Made by a program: the position numbers and the translations under genes
The notes under the pieces: model-generated
What the model was told of the DNA's origin: nothing
The model's input: only the letters and a program-made list of their open reading frames with translations
The model's database searches: none
In this document: positions 6,426 to 14,626 of the stretch, one piece after another
Layout: each line of letters opens with the position of its first letter
How positions within the stretch are numbered: position 1 is the stretch's first letter
Assembly (NCBI GenBank): GCA_015075635.1
Contig: JABTUA010000001.1
Coordinates: 3,038,001-3,102,000 of the forward strand
Reading direction: 5' to 3'
From: Polyangiaceae bacterium
GTDB lineage: Bacteria > Myxococcota_A > Polyangia > Polyangiales > Polyangiaceae
Length of the DNA: 64,000 bases

Positions 6426-6434
6426 CAACGAGTC

Positions 6435-6746
6435 ATGGACTCGGCTACGCCCAGTGACCCGAGCTTGGATCTCGAGCGTCCCGACGCGGTCCCCTACTTC
6501 AACTGGGACGCTCCGGTCACGAACGCCGAGATCCGGCGCGCGCTCGCGGTCGGGTCCGACGAAGAGAAGCTGTTCTGGACCGCGCGCATCCTCGCGGAGG
6601 CGCGTTATCCCGACGTGTGGAAGTACCTGTCGCTGCGCCGGGACGTACTGCCGCGATTTCCACGACTCGAGCGGCGACTCGGCAGGAAACAGGCTTTCTG
6701 GCAGTACCTGATCCGGGGATGGCAACGTGACGGGCTCATCCCCTAG
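6435..6746 (+). CDS. Putative antitoxin partner of the AbiEii-type toxin
   Basis: This 103-residue protein has the pattern VPYFNWDAPVTNAEIRRALA, then EEKLFWTARILAEARYPDVWKYLSL and LGRKQAFWQYLIRGWQRDGLI. The same pattern occurs in small proteins encoded next to nucleotidyltransferase-type toxins. It overlaps the next gene by 20 bp (6727-6746), so the pair is translationally linked. The antitoxin role is inferred from position and from the known layout of type IV AbiE-like systems. It is shorter than classical AbiEi proteins and no winged helix is obvious. Confidence 0.68.
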   Translation: MDSATPSDPSLDLERPDAVPYFNWDAPVTNAEIRRALAVGSDEEKLFWTARILAEARYPDVWKYLSLRRDVLPRFPRLERRLGRKQAFWQYLIRGWQRDGLIP

Positions 6747-7386
6747 CCTGGACGAGCTCCAGCGCGAGCTCCTGCACGCCTTCTTCGCACGAGAACGCGA
6801 CTTCTTCTTGACGGGCGGCGCAGCGCTCGTGGAGTTCTACCTCCATCACCGCGTCACCAAGGACCTGGATCTGTTTGGTGGTCCCGGCGCCGATCTGGAG
6901 CGCGCCGAGCGGGCGCTGCGCGACGCCGCATTCGCCCTGGGCGCGCAGATGACCACGCTGCAACGCTTCGCAGAGTTCAGACGGTTCTCGATTCAGCGAC
7001 GGAACGAGTCCACCATCGTCGACCTGGTCATCGACCGCGTCCCCGCGCTGCAACCCAAGCGCGTGGTCGGCGACGTCGTGGTTGATTCGCTGGAGGAAAT
7101 CGCAGCAAACAAGCTCTGCACCGTACTGGGGCGCGCCGAGCCGCGCGACCTCGTGGACCTCATGCTGATCCTGAGAGCCGGCGTCGATCTCGGCTCCGCC
7201 GTTGCCGGCGCGAGCGCCAAGGACGGGGGCGCAGACCCTGCAACCCTCGCTTGGGTCGTGGGGCAGATCCGCATCGGCTCCGAAGCTGTCCTGCCTGCCG
7301 GGATCAGTGGCACCGAGCTCGAGTCGTTCCGCGCCGACCTGGAGCTCCGTCTGAGGCGCCTCGCGTTCCCGGACGAGAGCCTTTGA
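6727..7386 (+). CDS. AbiEii/AbiGii-type nucleotidyltransferase toxin
   Basis: This 219-residue protein starts at GTG 6727. The nucleotidyltransferase signature is FFLTGGAALVEFYLHHRVTKDLDLF (about residues 26-50), in which Gly-Gly and Asp-Leu-Asp are the nucleotide- and metal-binding elements of the DNA polymerase beta-like fold. VVVDSLEEIAANKLCTVLGRAEPRDLVDLMLI (about 118-150) is the second conserved block. Related toxins transfer nucleotides to tRNA or other targets and act in abortive phage defence. It is coupled to the preceding small gene by overlap. It is the last accessory gene of the left patch. Confidence 0.82.
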   Translation: MTGSSPSLDELQRELLHAFFARERDFFLTGGAALVEFYLHHRVTKDLDLFGGPGADLERAERALRDAAFALGAQMTTLQRFAEFRRFSIQRRNESTIVDLVIDRVPALQPKRVVGDVVVDSLEEIAANKLCTVLGRAEPRDLVDLMLILRAGVDLGSAVAGASAKDGGADPATLAWVVGQIRIGSEAVLPAGISGTELESFRADLELRLRRLAFPDESL

Positions 7387-7404
7387 ACGAACGCGCTCCC
7401 CTCA

Positions 7405-9066
7405 TCACTTCTGCTCGTGCTCCTCCGCGCTCGCGCCCGCGCTGCCATCCGGCGCGGGGTTCAGGCCGATGCCCGCCACCGAGCCTCCCTTGCCCTTCGC
7501 GCCGCCGCTGCCCGCGCTGAGCGTGGTGCTGGTCTTCGCGGGCGCGGTGCCGCTCCAGACGAGCGCGTAGCTCGCGCCGCCCGTGCCGCCGGAGCCCGAG
7601 CCGCCCACGCCACCGGTGCCGCCTTTGCCGCCATCGCCGCCCGCGCCCATTCCCGTGCCCGCTGCGCCTCCCGGCGCGCCGCTGCCACCGGAGCCGCCCT
7701 CGCCTGCGTTTCCTCCGCCGCCGCCGTCGCCGCCCTGCTGCGCGACGAGCTCGCACGCGTCGAGCGTCACCGCCGACTGCCAGGACAGGAGCGCGACGCT
7801 CGCGCCACCGCCGCCGCCGCCGGTCCCCTTCGTGCCGGGACAGCCGCCGAGCCCGCCCGCGCCGCCGCTCGCGCCGATGCAGGTCGGGAGCGACGCCGCG
7901 CTCGCCCCGCCGCCTCCACCCCCCTGTCCCGGGAAGCCGTCGGTGCCCGCGTTGCCCGACGCAGGGGTGAAGCCGGTAGCAGTGAAGGTGCCCGCGGTCG
8001 GAGCGGCGGGAGCGAGGGTGCCGGGGTTGCCGTCCGAGCCGTTGGTCCCGCTGGCGCCGCTCAATCCCGCCGTCGATTGCCCTTTGCCCCCGTTGTCGAT
8101 GCTCGACGGAGTGACGTTCGTCTGCGGTGTCCCGAAGTTCCCGTCGCTTCCTTTCGCCCCCTTCGTCGCCGTCCCACCCTGCCCCCCGAGCGACCCGCAA
8201 GCCGACGCAGCGGCCCACGCGCCTCCACCGAGAAACGGCGGCGCGCTCGTACACGTCGCCGCCGCTCCTTGCTGGGCGGCGGCTGGCGTTGCCCCCGCTG
8301 CTCCCTTTACGCCGCCGATCCCGTCGGCGCCCTTGCCGCCCGCGCCAGCGGTGAGCTTCACGCGGCGGAGCTTCACGCCCTGCGAGCTCGTGACCGTCAG
8401 CGCGAAGCTCGACTCGCCCGCGCCCGCGGCGTTCGCGGCGGTGACGTCGAGGTTCTCGAGCACGAGACCGCTCGACACCGACGCGACGCTGAGCGCCTTC
8501 GTCGCTCCCGCGAGCTTCGCCTTGCTCGTCGTCGAGTATTTCCATCCCGTGCACTCGAAGCCGCCGAAGAGCCCCGAGCCGTCGAGCGGAGTCAGATCGA
8601 GCGTCGCGCTCTCCGCGAACCCGCTGCCGTCGTCGCAGGCGTACACGCGCTTCTTAGCCGTCGCCGCGGCGCTCACTGCCTTGCTCAACGTCTTGAAGGG
8701 CTTCGACTTCGTGCCGTCGCCGCCCGCGTCGTCGCCCGTCGGCGACACGAACACTCCGTACGCGTCATCGATCACGCAGGCGTCTTCACCTGGTGCCTTC
8801 GTCGGATCGCACTGGCCTCCGTCTCCGCCCGCAACGCCGCCGCTGCCGCCGCTGCCGCCGCTGCCGCTGGTGCCGCCGCTCGCGCCGGTTCCGCTCGTGC
8901 CGCCGCCACCGCCGCTGCCGCCGCTGCCGCCGCTCGCGCCGGTGCCGCCATCGAACGGCGTACACGTCCCGTCATCTTCGCAGCTGTCGCCGCGGTCGGA
9001 GCACGCGAGCGCCAGAGCGCCGGCAAGAACCATGATGAAGGCAATCCCAAGAGTCTGCTGTCGCAT
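7405..9066 (-). CDS. Glycine-rich beta-helix lipoprotein
   Basis: This 553-residue lipoprotein has the signal MRQQTLGIAFIMVLAGALAL with lipobox Cys22. After a (G/S/T)-rich linker, GVFVSPTGDDAGGDGTKSKPFKTLSKAV (about 95-122) is the DUF1565-like opening of a right-handed parallel beta-helix. The remainder is a long Gly-rich, collagen-like or PE-PGRS-like region with GGxGG runs. Such proteins are common on myxobacterial surfaces and their role is not known. The start is the Met before the signal peptide; the reading frame stays open far upstream but only by chance in GC-rich DNA. It is probably co-transcribed with the PEGA protein 11 bp upstream. Confidence 0.75.
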   Translation of the reverse strand: MRQQTLGIAFIMVLAGALALACSDRGDSCEDDGTCTPFDGGTGASGGSGGSGGGGGTSGTGASGGTSGSGGSGGSGGVAGGDGGQCDPTKAPGEDACVIDDAYGVFVSPTGDDAGGDGTKSKPFKTLSKAVSAAATAKKRVYACDDGSGFAESATLDLTPLDGSGLFGGFECTGWKYSTTSKAKLAGATKALSVASVSSGLVLENLDVTAANAAGAGESSFALTVTSSQGVKLRRVKLTAGAGGKGADGIGGVKGAAGATPAAAQQGAAATCTSAPPFLGGGAWAAASACGSLGGQGGTATKGAKGSDGNFGTPQTNVTPSSIDNGGKGQSTAGLSGASGTNGSDGNPGTLAPAAPTAGTFTATGFTPASGNAGTDGFPGQGGGGGGASAASLPTCIGASGGAGGLGGCPGTKGTGGGGGGASVALLSWQSAVTLDACELVAQQGGDGGGGGNAGEGGSGGSGAPGGAAGTGMGAGGDGGKGGTGGVGGSGSGGTGGASYALVWSGTAPAKTSTTLSAGSGGAKGKGGSVAGIGLNPAPDGSAGASAEEHEQK

Positions 9067-9077
9067 CGTAACCCCAA

Positions 9078-10148
9078 TCAGAAGAAGCGGCCTTCGAGGC
9101 CGAACTGCGCTCCGCGCGTGCCCACCTGCGCGCTCGGGCGAATCCATCCCGCGGCCGCCGTCGGCTCGGGCCAGAGCAAGTACACCACCGTCCCGGCGAG
9201 CGCGACGCCGCCGACCACGAAGCTGGCGGTGGACAGGTTCGATTTGCGGCGCGACGAGTCGTTCTTGTCGCTGACCTCGGCGCATTGTGCGGCGTAGGGC
9301 GTCCCGGTGCCGCAGGGCGCGGGGCCGAGGCGATCGAGGATCGCGTCGGCGTCGTCGGCGTCCGAGGCGGCACCGAGCCCCCACATCACGCCGAGACCAA
9401 TGCCGACCGCGGCGACCCCGCCGCCGATCACGGCGGGCACGATGCTGCGCTTCGCTGGGCTCGGCGCAGCGGGCGTCGCTCCGTCGGATCCGCTCGGGCT
9501 CGGGCTCGGGCTCGCCGCTCCGGCGGACGCCTCGGGCGGCGCGGCGCCGCCCGCTTCGCTCAGCCGCAGGCCGACCTTCTCCAACGCTCCGGCTGCGACG
9601 CGCACGGTCTGTTTGGCTTCGCCCGCGCCCGCCTTGCTCGCCGCGACTTCGTGCTCTCCCGGGCTGACGTGCCAGACCCAACCGAGGGGCGACTGCCCCA
9701 CCGTCTCGCCTCCGACCGTGATCGTGGCCCCGTCGGCATCCACCTCGAGCTCCAAGCGTCCGAGCTCATTCTCGGCCTTGCGCACCAGCTCGACGAGCTC
9801 GTCGCGCTCGCGCTTCGCCAGCTCTCTCGCTCCCGCGAGATACTCCGTCAGGTGGCGCGCACCTTCGAGCTCGTGACCGCTCATCACCTCCGCTGCGCCC
9901 AGGTTGCGCAACACCTCGGGGACGGGCTTGAGCGCAAAGGCCTGCTTGAACGCCACGCGCGCGGCCTCGAAGTCGCGCTTGGCCGCCGCTCTGACGCCTT
10001 CTTCGAAGCGCGCTCGCGCCTCCGCAGTCAGCGTGTCCGGCGCCTTCGAGATAGTGGGCGAGCTGCCCGGCTTTTGGCCGAGCACCGTGCGTGGCGTCAG
10101 GCCAGTGAGCAGCACGAACAGAGTGCAGAGCACGAGTGCACGTTGCAT
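9078..10148 (-). CDS. Secreted TPR/PEGA-domain membrane protein
   Basis: This 356-residue protein has a signal peptide (ALVLCTLFVLLTGLTPRTVL). A TPR-like pair of helices follows (ARFEEGVRAAAKRDFEAARVAFKQAFALK), then a PEGA domain (LELEVDADGATITVGGETVGQSPLG...VSPGEHEVAASKAG). After an Ala/Ser/Pro linker come two hydrophobic segments (VPAVIGGGVAAVGIGLGVMWG and ASFVVGGVALAGTVVYLLW). This architecture is frequent beside Ser/Thr kinases in myxobacteria. It sits in a minus-strand run with a small membrane protein and a kinase, suggesting a shared surface or signalling role. No specific function can be given. Confidence 0.75.
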   Translation of the reverse strand: MQRALVLCTLFVLLTGLTPRTVLGQKPGSSPTISKAPDTLTAEARARFEEGVRAAAKRDFEAARVAFKQAFALKPVPEVLRNLGAAEVMSGHELEGARHLTEYLAGARELAKRERDELVELVRKAENELGRLELEVDADGATITVGGETVGQSPLGWVWHVSPGEHEVAASKAGAGEAKQTVRVAAGALEKVGLRLSEAGGAAPPEASAGAASPSPSPSGSDGATPAAPSPAKRSIVPAVIGGGVAAVGIGLGVMWGLGAASDADDADAILDRLGPAPCGTGTPYAAQCAEVSDKNDSSRRKSNLSTASFVVGGVALAGTVVYLLWPEPTAAAGWIRPSAQVGTRGAQFGLEGRFF

Positions 10149-10159
10149 GAGGTGGGCGC

Positions 10160-10813
10160 CTAGAAAGGAGGTTTGGTCGTGAACGCGCTCGGCGGCGCCG
10201 CAGGGCTCGCGCCCTTCTCCGGCGAGAGCGCGGGTTTACCCGTTGGGGGTTTCGGTTTCGTCTGCGGCGCGGGCTCCGCTGGCTTCACGGGCTCCTCGAC
10301 GGGCGCGGGAACGGCAGCGCCGCTGGCGGCGGGAGGCACTGTCATCGTCGGGATGACCGGCGCGCTCTGCACGGGTGCGCTCGTTTCGCTCGCTGCGTTT
10401 CGCTTCGCCGACCCGCCCGACGCCACGACCACTAGCGTCACGGCAGAAACGGCGAGCGCGACCGCCAGCACCGTCCAGAGCGCGCGCGATCTGCCCCGAG
10501 CCGCCGGCATGGTCGCGGCCGGGATCTCGAGCTCGTCGCGAATCACGTCGGCCGGCGCGGACGGCGCAGGCGGCTCGAGATCACGCACGGTGTCTCGCGT
10601 TGGCAGGGCATCCGCGTCTGCGATCTGCTCGGCCCGCTCCGCGGCCACGTTCGGCGGGATCGTCACCTCGCGCAGCTGGAACACCGACGGCTTCTTGGTC
10701 TTGTCGATGATGAAGTTTTCGGGATCCGCCGCCTTGCCGCCCGGGACGACTCCGAGCCCGCGCTCGATGCGGCGCTCGCCGGTCTCGTCGGGTTTGTCGT
10801 CGTGGCGGGTCAT
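10160..10813 (-). CDS. Single-pass membrane protein of unknown function
   Basis: This 217-residue protein has a charged N-terminal half, one transmembrane segment (LWTVLAVALAVSAVTLVVVAS, about residues 112-132) and a Pro/Ala/Lys-rich tail ending FTTKPPF. It lies 6 bp downstream of the kinase gene and 11 bp upstream of the PEGA gene, so all four minus-strand genes from 12439 to 7405 are probably one operon. It may be a substrate or partner of the kinase, which is inference from position only. Confidence 0.65.
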   Translation of the reverse strand: MTRHDDKPDETGERRIERGLGVVPGGKAADPENFIIDKTKKPSVFQLREVTIPPNVAAERAEQIADADALPTRDTVRDLEPPAPSAPADVIRDELEIPAATMPAARGRSRALWTVLAVALAVSAVTLVVVASGGSAKRNAASETSAPVQSAPVIPTMTVPPAASGAAVPAPVEEPVKPAEPAPQTKPKPPTGKPALSPEKGASPAAPPSAFTTKPPF

Positions 10814-10819
10814 CGCGGC

Positions 10820-12439
10820 TCAGAGTCCAGAGGCGGGAAGCTTGGTGCTGGGCTTGGGTGTGGGCTTGGGTGTGGGCTTGGCTTTGGTCGGGGTCGGGGT
10901 CGGTGTCGCGGTCGCGAGCGGCATCACCGCCGAGGGATCGTCGTCGTCGTCGTTGATCGGACGCGGCGCGCCCTCGCGCTTGGCCGCTACCGCGCGGGGC
11001 CGCGGCGTGCTCGGGGTGGTCGCGGCTGGCGCGGGCGCTCGCGTTGGGGTTGGCGTTGGCTCGGGCGCGGGCGTTGGCTCGGGCACGGCGCGAGTCGCGA
11101 GCTCACCTGCGCGCGCGACGGGCGCAGACAGCGCAGCCGCCGGCGCGGACGCGGACGCGCGTCGTTTCATGAGGTTCATCCCCGCGACGATGACCAGACC
11201 GATGAGCGCACCGGCCACCGGCGCGAGGAGCACGCGGCGCGGAATGGCGGGGCGCTTCGGGGCCAACGCGCCCAGCGTGACCGCCGGGGGCTCGGGGCTC
11301 GCCAAGCGCAGGTCGGGCGAGGTGCGCGTCTCCGCGATTGCCGCCGGATGGATGGGCGCCCGCGGCGAGTCGAGCCGCTCGGTGCCGAGCCGCGGCGCAG
11401 CCGCCGCCGCCCTCGGCGCGTCTTCGCTCACGAAGGCCGGGATCGGATCGGGCTGGGTATCGGCGTCGAGCGAGAGTGCCTTGTGCCGCTGGCTGGACCG
11501 CTCGCCGGCCGCGCGCTCCTCGACGAACCACCTCGCCGCTTGCCGGAGCTCGATCTCGAGCTCGCGCATGGTCGCCTGGCGCTGCTCGCGTTCTTTGGCG
11601 ATGCCGGTGCGAACGATGCGCCACACGTAGTCCGGAACCCAAGGCGCGACGTCCGGGAGCGGCTCCGGCATCGAGTAGATCTGCATGCGTGCGAGCTCCG
11701 TGGAGCTGGGCATCTGGCGCGTGTCGCGGTTGTGCGCGAAGGGGTGAAACCCCGCCAGCATCTCGTAGAGGATCAGGCAGAGCGAGTAGACGTCCGTGCG
11801 CTGATCGATGGGCAGCCCGTCCACTCCCCCGAGCAAGTGCTCCGGCGACATGTAGGCGACGGTGCCGATGACCCGCTGGGTCTGCCTTCCCTTGACGTCA
11901 CCGAGCACCTTCGCGGTTCCGAGATCGAGGACCACGGTGTGCCCGTCGCTGGTGACGAAGATGTTCTCGGGCTTCAGATCGCGGTGAACGACCCGAAGGT
12001 CGTGCGCCGCCGCCGCACCGTTGGCGATGCAGGCCGCGTGGTGGAGCGCCTGACTCACCGGCATCGGCTTGCCGTTCATCAAGTGCTCCCGGAGCGTCTT
12101 GCCCTCGAGCAGCTCCATCGCCATCCAGATGCGGCCGTCGAGCTCACCCGCGTCGAAGACCGTGACCATGTGTGGGTTCTTGATCTCGCTCAGGACCCGC
12201 GCCTCTTGCTCCAGCCGCGCCCGGAGCTCGTCGGCGTTCATGTGGCGATTTTGCAGGATCTTGATGGCGACCCGGCGCCGGAGCAGGTGGTGGACGCCTT
12301 CGTACACGTCGCCGAACCCGCCGGCGGCGACGAGCCGGACGATCTCGTAGGGCCCACAGCGCTGACCCCGATCGAAGCGCAGCTCGGACGCCCGCGCGCG
12401 CCGCCCCTCCAGATCGATGATGGTCGCTGCCTCCGCCAC
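10820..12439 (-). CDS. Ser/Thr protein kinase with Pro-rich tail
   Basis: This 539-residue Hanks-type kinase has a glycine loop VAAGGFGDVYEG (about residues 33-44), VAIKIL with the ATP Lys, HRDLKPEN (about 148-155), DLGTAK in place of the usual DFG, and YMSPE. A transmembrane helix (LLAPVAGALIGLVIVAGMNL) lies near residue 400, followed by a Pro/Thr/Lys-rich tail ending TKLPASGL. That octapeptide also ends the kinase at 27321. The GTG at 12439 is preferred because a TAGACT box (12450-12455, minus strand) lies 10 nt upstream and the protein then starts just before the conserved region. The frame itself is open to an ATG at 12547, which is a less likely start. It heads an apparent four-gene operon. 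Confidence 0.82.
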   Translation of the reverse strand: MAEAATIIDLEGRRARASELRFDRGQRCGPYEIVRLVAAGGFGDVYEGVHHLLRRRVAIKILQNRHMNADELRARLEQEARVLSEIKNPHMVTVFDAGELDGRIWMAMELLEGKTLREHLMNGKPMPVSQALHHAACIANGAAAAHDLRVVHRDLKPENIFVTSDGHTVVLDLGTAKVLGDVKGRQTQRVIGTVAYMSPEHLLGGVDGLPIDQRTDVYSLCLILYEMLAGFHPFAHNRDTRQMPSSTELARMQIYSMPEPLPDVAPWVPDYVWRIVRTGIAKEREQRQATMRELEIELRQAARWFVEERAAGERSSQRHKALSLDADTQPDPIPAFVSEDAPRAAAAAPRLGTERLDSPRAPIHPAAIAETRTSPDLRLASPEPPAVTLGALAPKRPAIPRRVLLAPVAGALIGLVIVAGMNLMKRRASASAPAAALSAPVARAGELATRAVPEPTPAPEPTPTPTRAPAPAATTPSTPRPRAVAAKREGAPRPINDDDDDPSAVMPLATATPTPTPTKAKPTPKPTPKPSTKLPASGL

Positions 12440-12566
12440 GACGGAGAAGAGTCTAGCGGCCGGCCCCGGCGCGGACGAGCCCGAAATCTCGGCCGAATCC
12501 CGGGCCGAAGCCGAGAGCGGAGGAGTCGTGCGGCGCGCCAAGCCCACTGCTCGGACGGCCAGAGAG

Positions 12567-12610
12567 CGAAGTTGCGACTTTTTTTCGCTGCGCCGAACTT
12601 CGCGCGCAAC
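12567..12610. promoter_or_regulatory. Nested inverted repeats between divergent kinases
   Basis: CGAAGTT (12567-12573) pairs with AACTTCG (12596-12602), and GTTGCG (12571-12576) pairs with CGCAAC (12605-12610), around a rare run of seven or more T. The stretch lies in the roughly 200-bp space between two divergently read kinase genes. It could be a shared operator or a hairpin. Confidence 0.3.
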
Positions 12611-12630
12611 CTCTCCGCCCGCTGGGCCGA

Positions 12631-12636
12631 TATTCT
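12631..12636 (+). promoter_or_regulatory. TANNNT box before the plus-strand kinase
   Basis: TATTCT ends 10 nt before the ATG at 12647, with no Shine-Dalgarno between them. Confidence 0.38.
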
Positions 12637-12646
12637 CTCCATCGCG

Positions 12647-13900
12647 ATGGCTGCCCCTCCCGGACGTCGAACGTCAGCCGCCGCGGCCGATCCCCTCGCC
12701 GGGACGGCTTATCGCGCTCGCGGAGTCCTGGGTCAGGGCGGCATGGGGCGCGTCTACGACGCGGAGCACTCGGAGCTCGGCAAGCGCGTCGTCGTGAAGG
12801 TGCTCGCCGATCGGCTCGCGGACGACCCGGCGCTCATCGAGCGCATGCGCTTCGAGGCGCAGACGCTCGCGCAGCTGAACCATCCGAACATCGTCAAGGT
12901 CACGGACATGGGGCGGCTGCCGAGCGGCGCACCCTTCATCGTGATGGAGCGCCTGGAAGGCCGCACGCTGGGCGCGGAGCTCCGCGCGAACGGACGCCTC
13001 GGCGTGCTCGACGCGCTGCGCTGGACGCGCCAGCTCTGCGCGGCGCTGTCGGAGGCCCACGCGATCGGCATCGTGCACCGCGACGTCAAGCTCGAGAACC
13101 TCTTCGTCCACGACCTCCCGGGCGGCGAGCGCGCGCTCAAGGTCCTGGATTTCGGCGTGGCCAAGGCCCTGCCCGGCGTCTCCGATCGCACGCCGAAGCC
13201 GCCGTCCATGCCGACCGAGCAGGGCGTCCTGGTCGGGACGCCTCGCTTCATCTCACCAGAGGCGGCGCGCGGCGAGCAGATCGATCAGCGCGCGGATCTC
13301 TACGCGACGGGCATCGTCCTCTACATGCTCCTGACCGGGAAGCACCCCTTCCACGATGTCCACGGCAAGGACGCGCTCGTCGCCGCGCACGCCCATCGGG
13401 AACCCGAGCCGCCTTCGTCCCTCGCGCGGGATCCGGTCCCCGCGGAGCTCGATCGGCTGGTGCTCCGGATGCTCGCCAAGAGTCCCGCCGACCGCTGTCA
13501 GACCGCAGCGGAGCTCGACCGCGTCCTCGCTCGCGTCGAAGAGCTGGTGCAGCGACCGACGGGCTGGATGGAGACGACGGTCTTCGATCCGAGCGAGCTC
13601 GAGCCCCCGGCCAAAGCCGCCCCCGCCCCCGCCCCCGCCCCCGCACCCGCACCCGCCCCCGCACCCGCACCCGCACCCGCACCGTCTCCAGCCCAACAGC
13701 TGATGCCGACCAGCCCCGAGGCACCCGCAGCGGTCTTCGCGCTAGCGGACACGGAGCCGAGCGTGGAACCACCCCAGCGCGCCCTTCCGAGCGCGCCCGC
13801 ACCCGCGCCGGAGCGCGCGCGCCGAGCGCTCGCGCCGCTGGTCTTGATGGTGCTGAGCGCCCTCTTGGTGATCGTCATCGGCGTGCTCGTGTCGAGGTGA
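12647..13900 (+). CDS. Ser/Thr protein kinase, tail-anchored
   Basis: This 417-residue kinase has GQGGMGRVYDAE (about residues 26-37), VVVKVL, HRDVKLEN (about 144-151; the usual Pro is Leu), DFGVAK (about 167) and TPRFISPE. The full kinase domain ends near residue 290. A tract of about 25 alternating Ala-Pro residues follows. The C-terminus is one hydrophobic helix (LAPLVLMVLSALLVIVIGVL), so the kinase is anchored with its catalytic domain in the cytoplasm and has essentially no outer domain. The start is chosen by kinase alignment and the TATTCT box. It is divergent from the kinase at 10820; the two may share regulation. Confidence 0.85.
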   Translation: MAAPPGRRTSAAAADPLAGTAYRARGVLGQGGMGRVYDAEHSELGKRVVVKVLADRLADDPALIERMRFEAQTLAQLNHPNIVKVTDMGRLPSGAPFIVMERLEGRTLGAELRANGRLGVLDALRWTRQLCAALSEAHAIGIVHRDVKLENLFVHDLPGGERALKVLDFGVAKALPGVSDRTPKPPSMPTEQGVLVGTPRFISPEAARGEQIDQRADLYATGIVLYMLLTGKHPFHDVHGKDALVAAHAHREPEPPSSLARDPVPAELDRLVLRMLAKSPADRCQTAAELDRVLARVEELVQRPTGWMETTVFDPSELEPPAKAAPAPAPAPAPAPAPAPAPAPAPSPAQQLMPTSPEAPAAVFALADTEPSVEPPQRALPSAPAPAPERARRALAPLVLMVLSALLVIVIGVLVSR

Positions 13901-13911
13901 GAAGAGATCCC

Positions 13912-14346
13912 ATGGCTCGGCACGCGCTGTATTGGTGCACCACGCCGGACGGAGACGAGAACTGGTTCGTGGTCGCGTCGTCCGCCCGGGCAGCGCGCTC
14001 CTTTCACGAGCGCGCCGAGGGCTACGACGCCGGGAGCGCCAGCGCCGAACGCGTCGCCCCGCTGCCACCGCACCTGCTCGACGGCGGCGCTTGGCGCGAC
14101 CCCGAGACGGGCGAGCTCTCCACCCGCGCGGCTTGGCCCAGCGACGTGCTCATCGAGGCTTGCGGCGGCGAGATCGCTCGGCTGCGGACCGACGCGCTTC
14201 GCGACCAGGTCGGCGTGGTGTGCAAGCTCGTTCGCTTTGGCGAGCGAGTGTTCCGAGCTGGAGACATCATCGAGAATCGGGAGCGCGTGATGGGCGTCCC
14301 GTTGCCGCCGCGCCTCGGGGTCTTTCGCGGCGGCAGGCAGCGCTGA
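13912..14346 (+). CDS. Unknown protein downstream of kinase
   Basis: This 144-residue protein starts MARHALYWCTTPDGDENWFVVASSARAARSFHERAEGYDAG and has no recognised domain. It follows the kinase by 11 bp, with AGAAGAG as a plausible ribosome binding site before the ATG. A GTG at 13897 overlapping the kinase stop would add five residues. Aromatic-rich strands and a Gly-Asp-rich middle suggest a small soluble alpha/beta protein. Its coupling to the kinase gene suggests a role in the same pathway. No function is claimed. Confidence 0.6.
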   Translation: MARHALYWCTTPDGDENWFVVASSARAARSFHERAEGYDAGSASAERVAPLPPHLLDGGAWRDPETGELSTRAAWPSDVLIEACGGEIARLRTDALRDQVGVVCKLVRFGERVFRAGDIIENRERVMGVPLPPRLGVFRGGRQR

Positions 14347-14365
14347 TGGGGCAGCCCGCGGGCGA

Positions 14366-14383
14366 CAGCCAGATGTCCGCGCG
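14366..14383 (+). repeat. Dispersed short repeat, copy d
   Basis: CAGCCAGATGTCCGCGCG, shared with copies b, c and e. It lies 128 bp before hexamer array 5. Confidence 0.6.
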
Positions 14384-14511
14384 GTGGGCAGGTTCGACCG
14401 TGACGCGGAGGACGCGTCCGACCTCGGCCACGCTTTGCGACGCCGCGCCCGCGCCGGCAAGCGCCGAACACGAGCTGACCGCGCGGACATGGCGACCCAT
14501 GCGCCGCGCAT

Positions 14512-14626
14512 CCTGATCCTGTTCCTGATCCTGTTCCTGATCCTGATCCTGTTCCTGATCCTGATCCTGATCCTGTTCCTGTTCCTGATTCCTGATCCTG
14601 ATCCTGTTCCTGATCCTGATCCCGGG
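14512..14626 (+). repeat. Degenerate hexamer array CCTGNN, array 5
   Basis: Nineteen units in which NN is only AT or TT, with one single-base T insertion that shifts the phase near 14590. This restricted alphabet differs from arrays 2 and 4, which have GT and AA but no AT, so each array has its own composition. Confidence 0.9.

Larger units (their letters stand above)
5904..6434. other. Gene-free stretch with hexamer element copy 4
   Basis: No intact gene is seen. CGCCAGCGGCTGCTGGCG (5981-5998) forms a 7-bp-stem hairpin and resembles the 3' end of the intact DUF433 gene. It is followed by the ATCGCCATCAGATC fragment shared with 1528-1562, then by dispersed-repeat copy c (6069-6088), hexamer array 4 and a 3' module. 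The open frame may preserve the tail of a deleted DUF433 gene (RQRLLARR). Confidence 0.6.

Noticed and set aside
7405..9681. Extension of the Gly-rich protein to 9681
   Set aside because: The upstream part has no signal and a different, Arg-rich composition that is the shadow of the PEGA gene. The lipoprotein signal at 9066 marks the real start.
12440..12547. Kinase start at the ATG 12547
   Set aside because: The extra 36 residues have no similarity to kinase N-termini and would cover the TAGACT box. The GTG at 12439 fits the spacing seen at many other starts.
13619..13690. CCCGCC/CCCGCA repeats as another member of the hexamer element
   Set aside because: They encode the Ala-Pro linker of the kinase, differ in sequence from CCTGNN, and lack the modules.
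10802..13900. A 1032-residue frame covering two kinases on the plus strand
   Set aside because: Its first 600 residues are the complement shadow of the minus-strand kinase (Arg/His/Gly-rich, no domain). Only the part from 12647 is a kinase.
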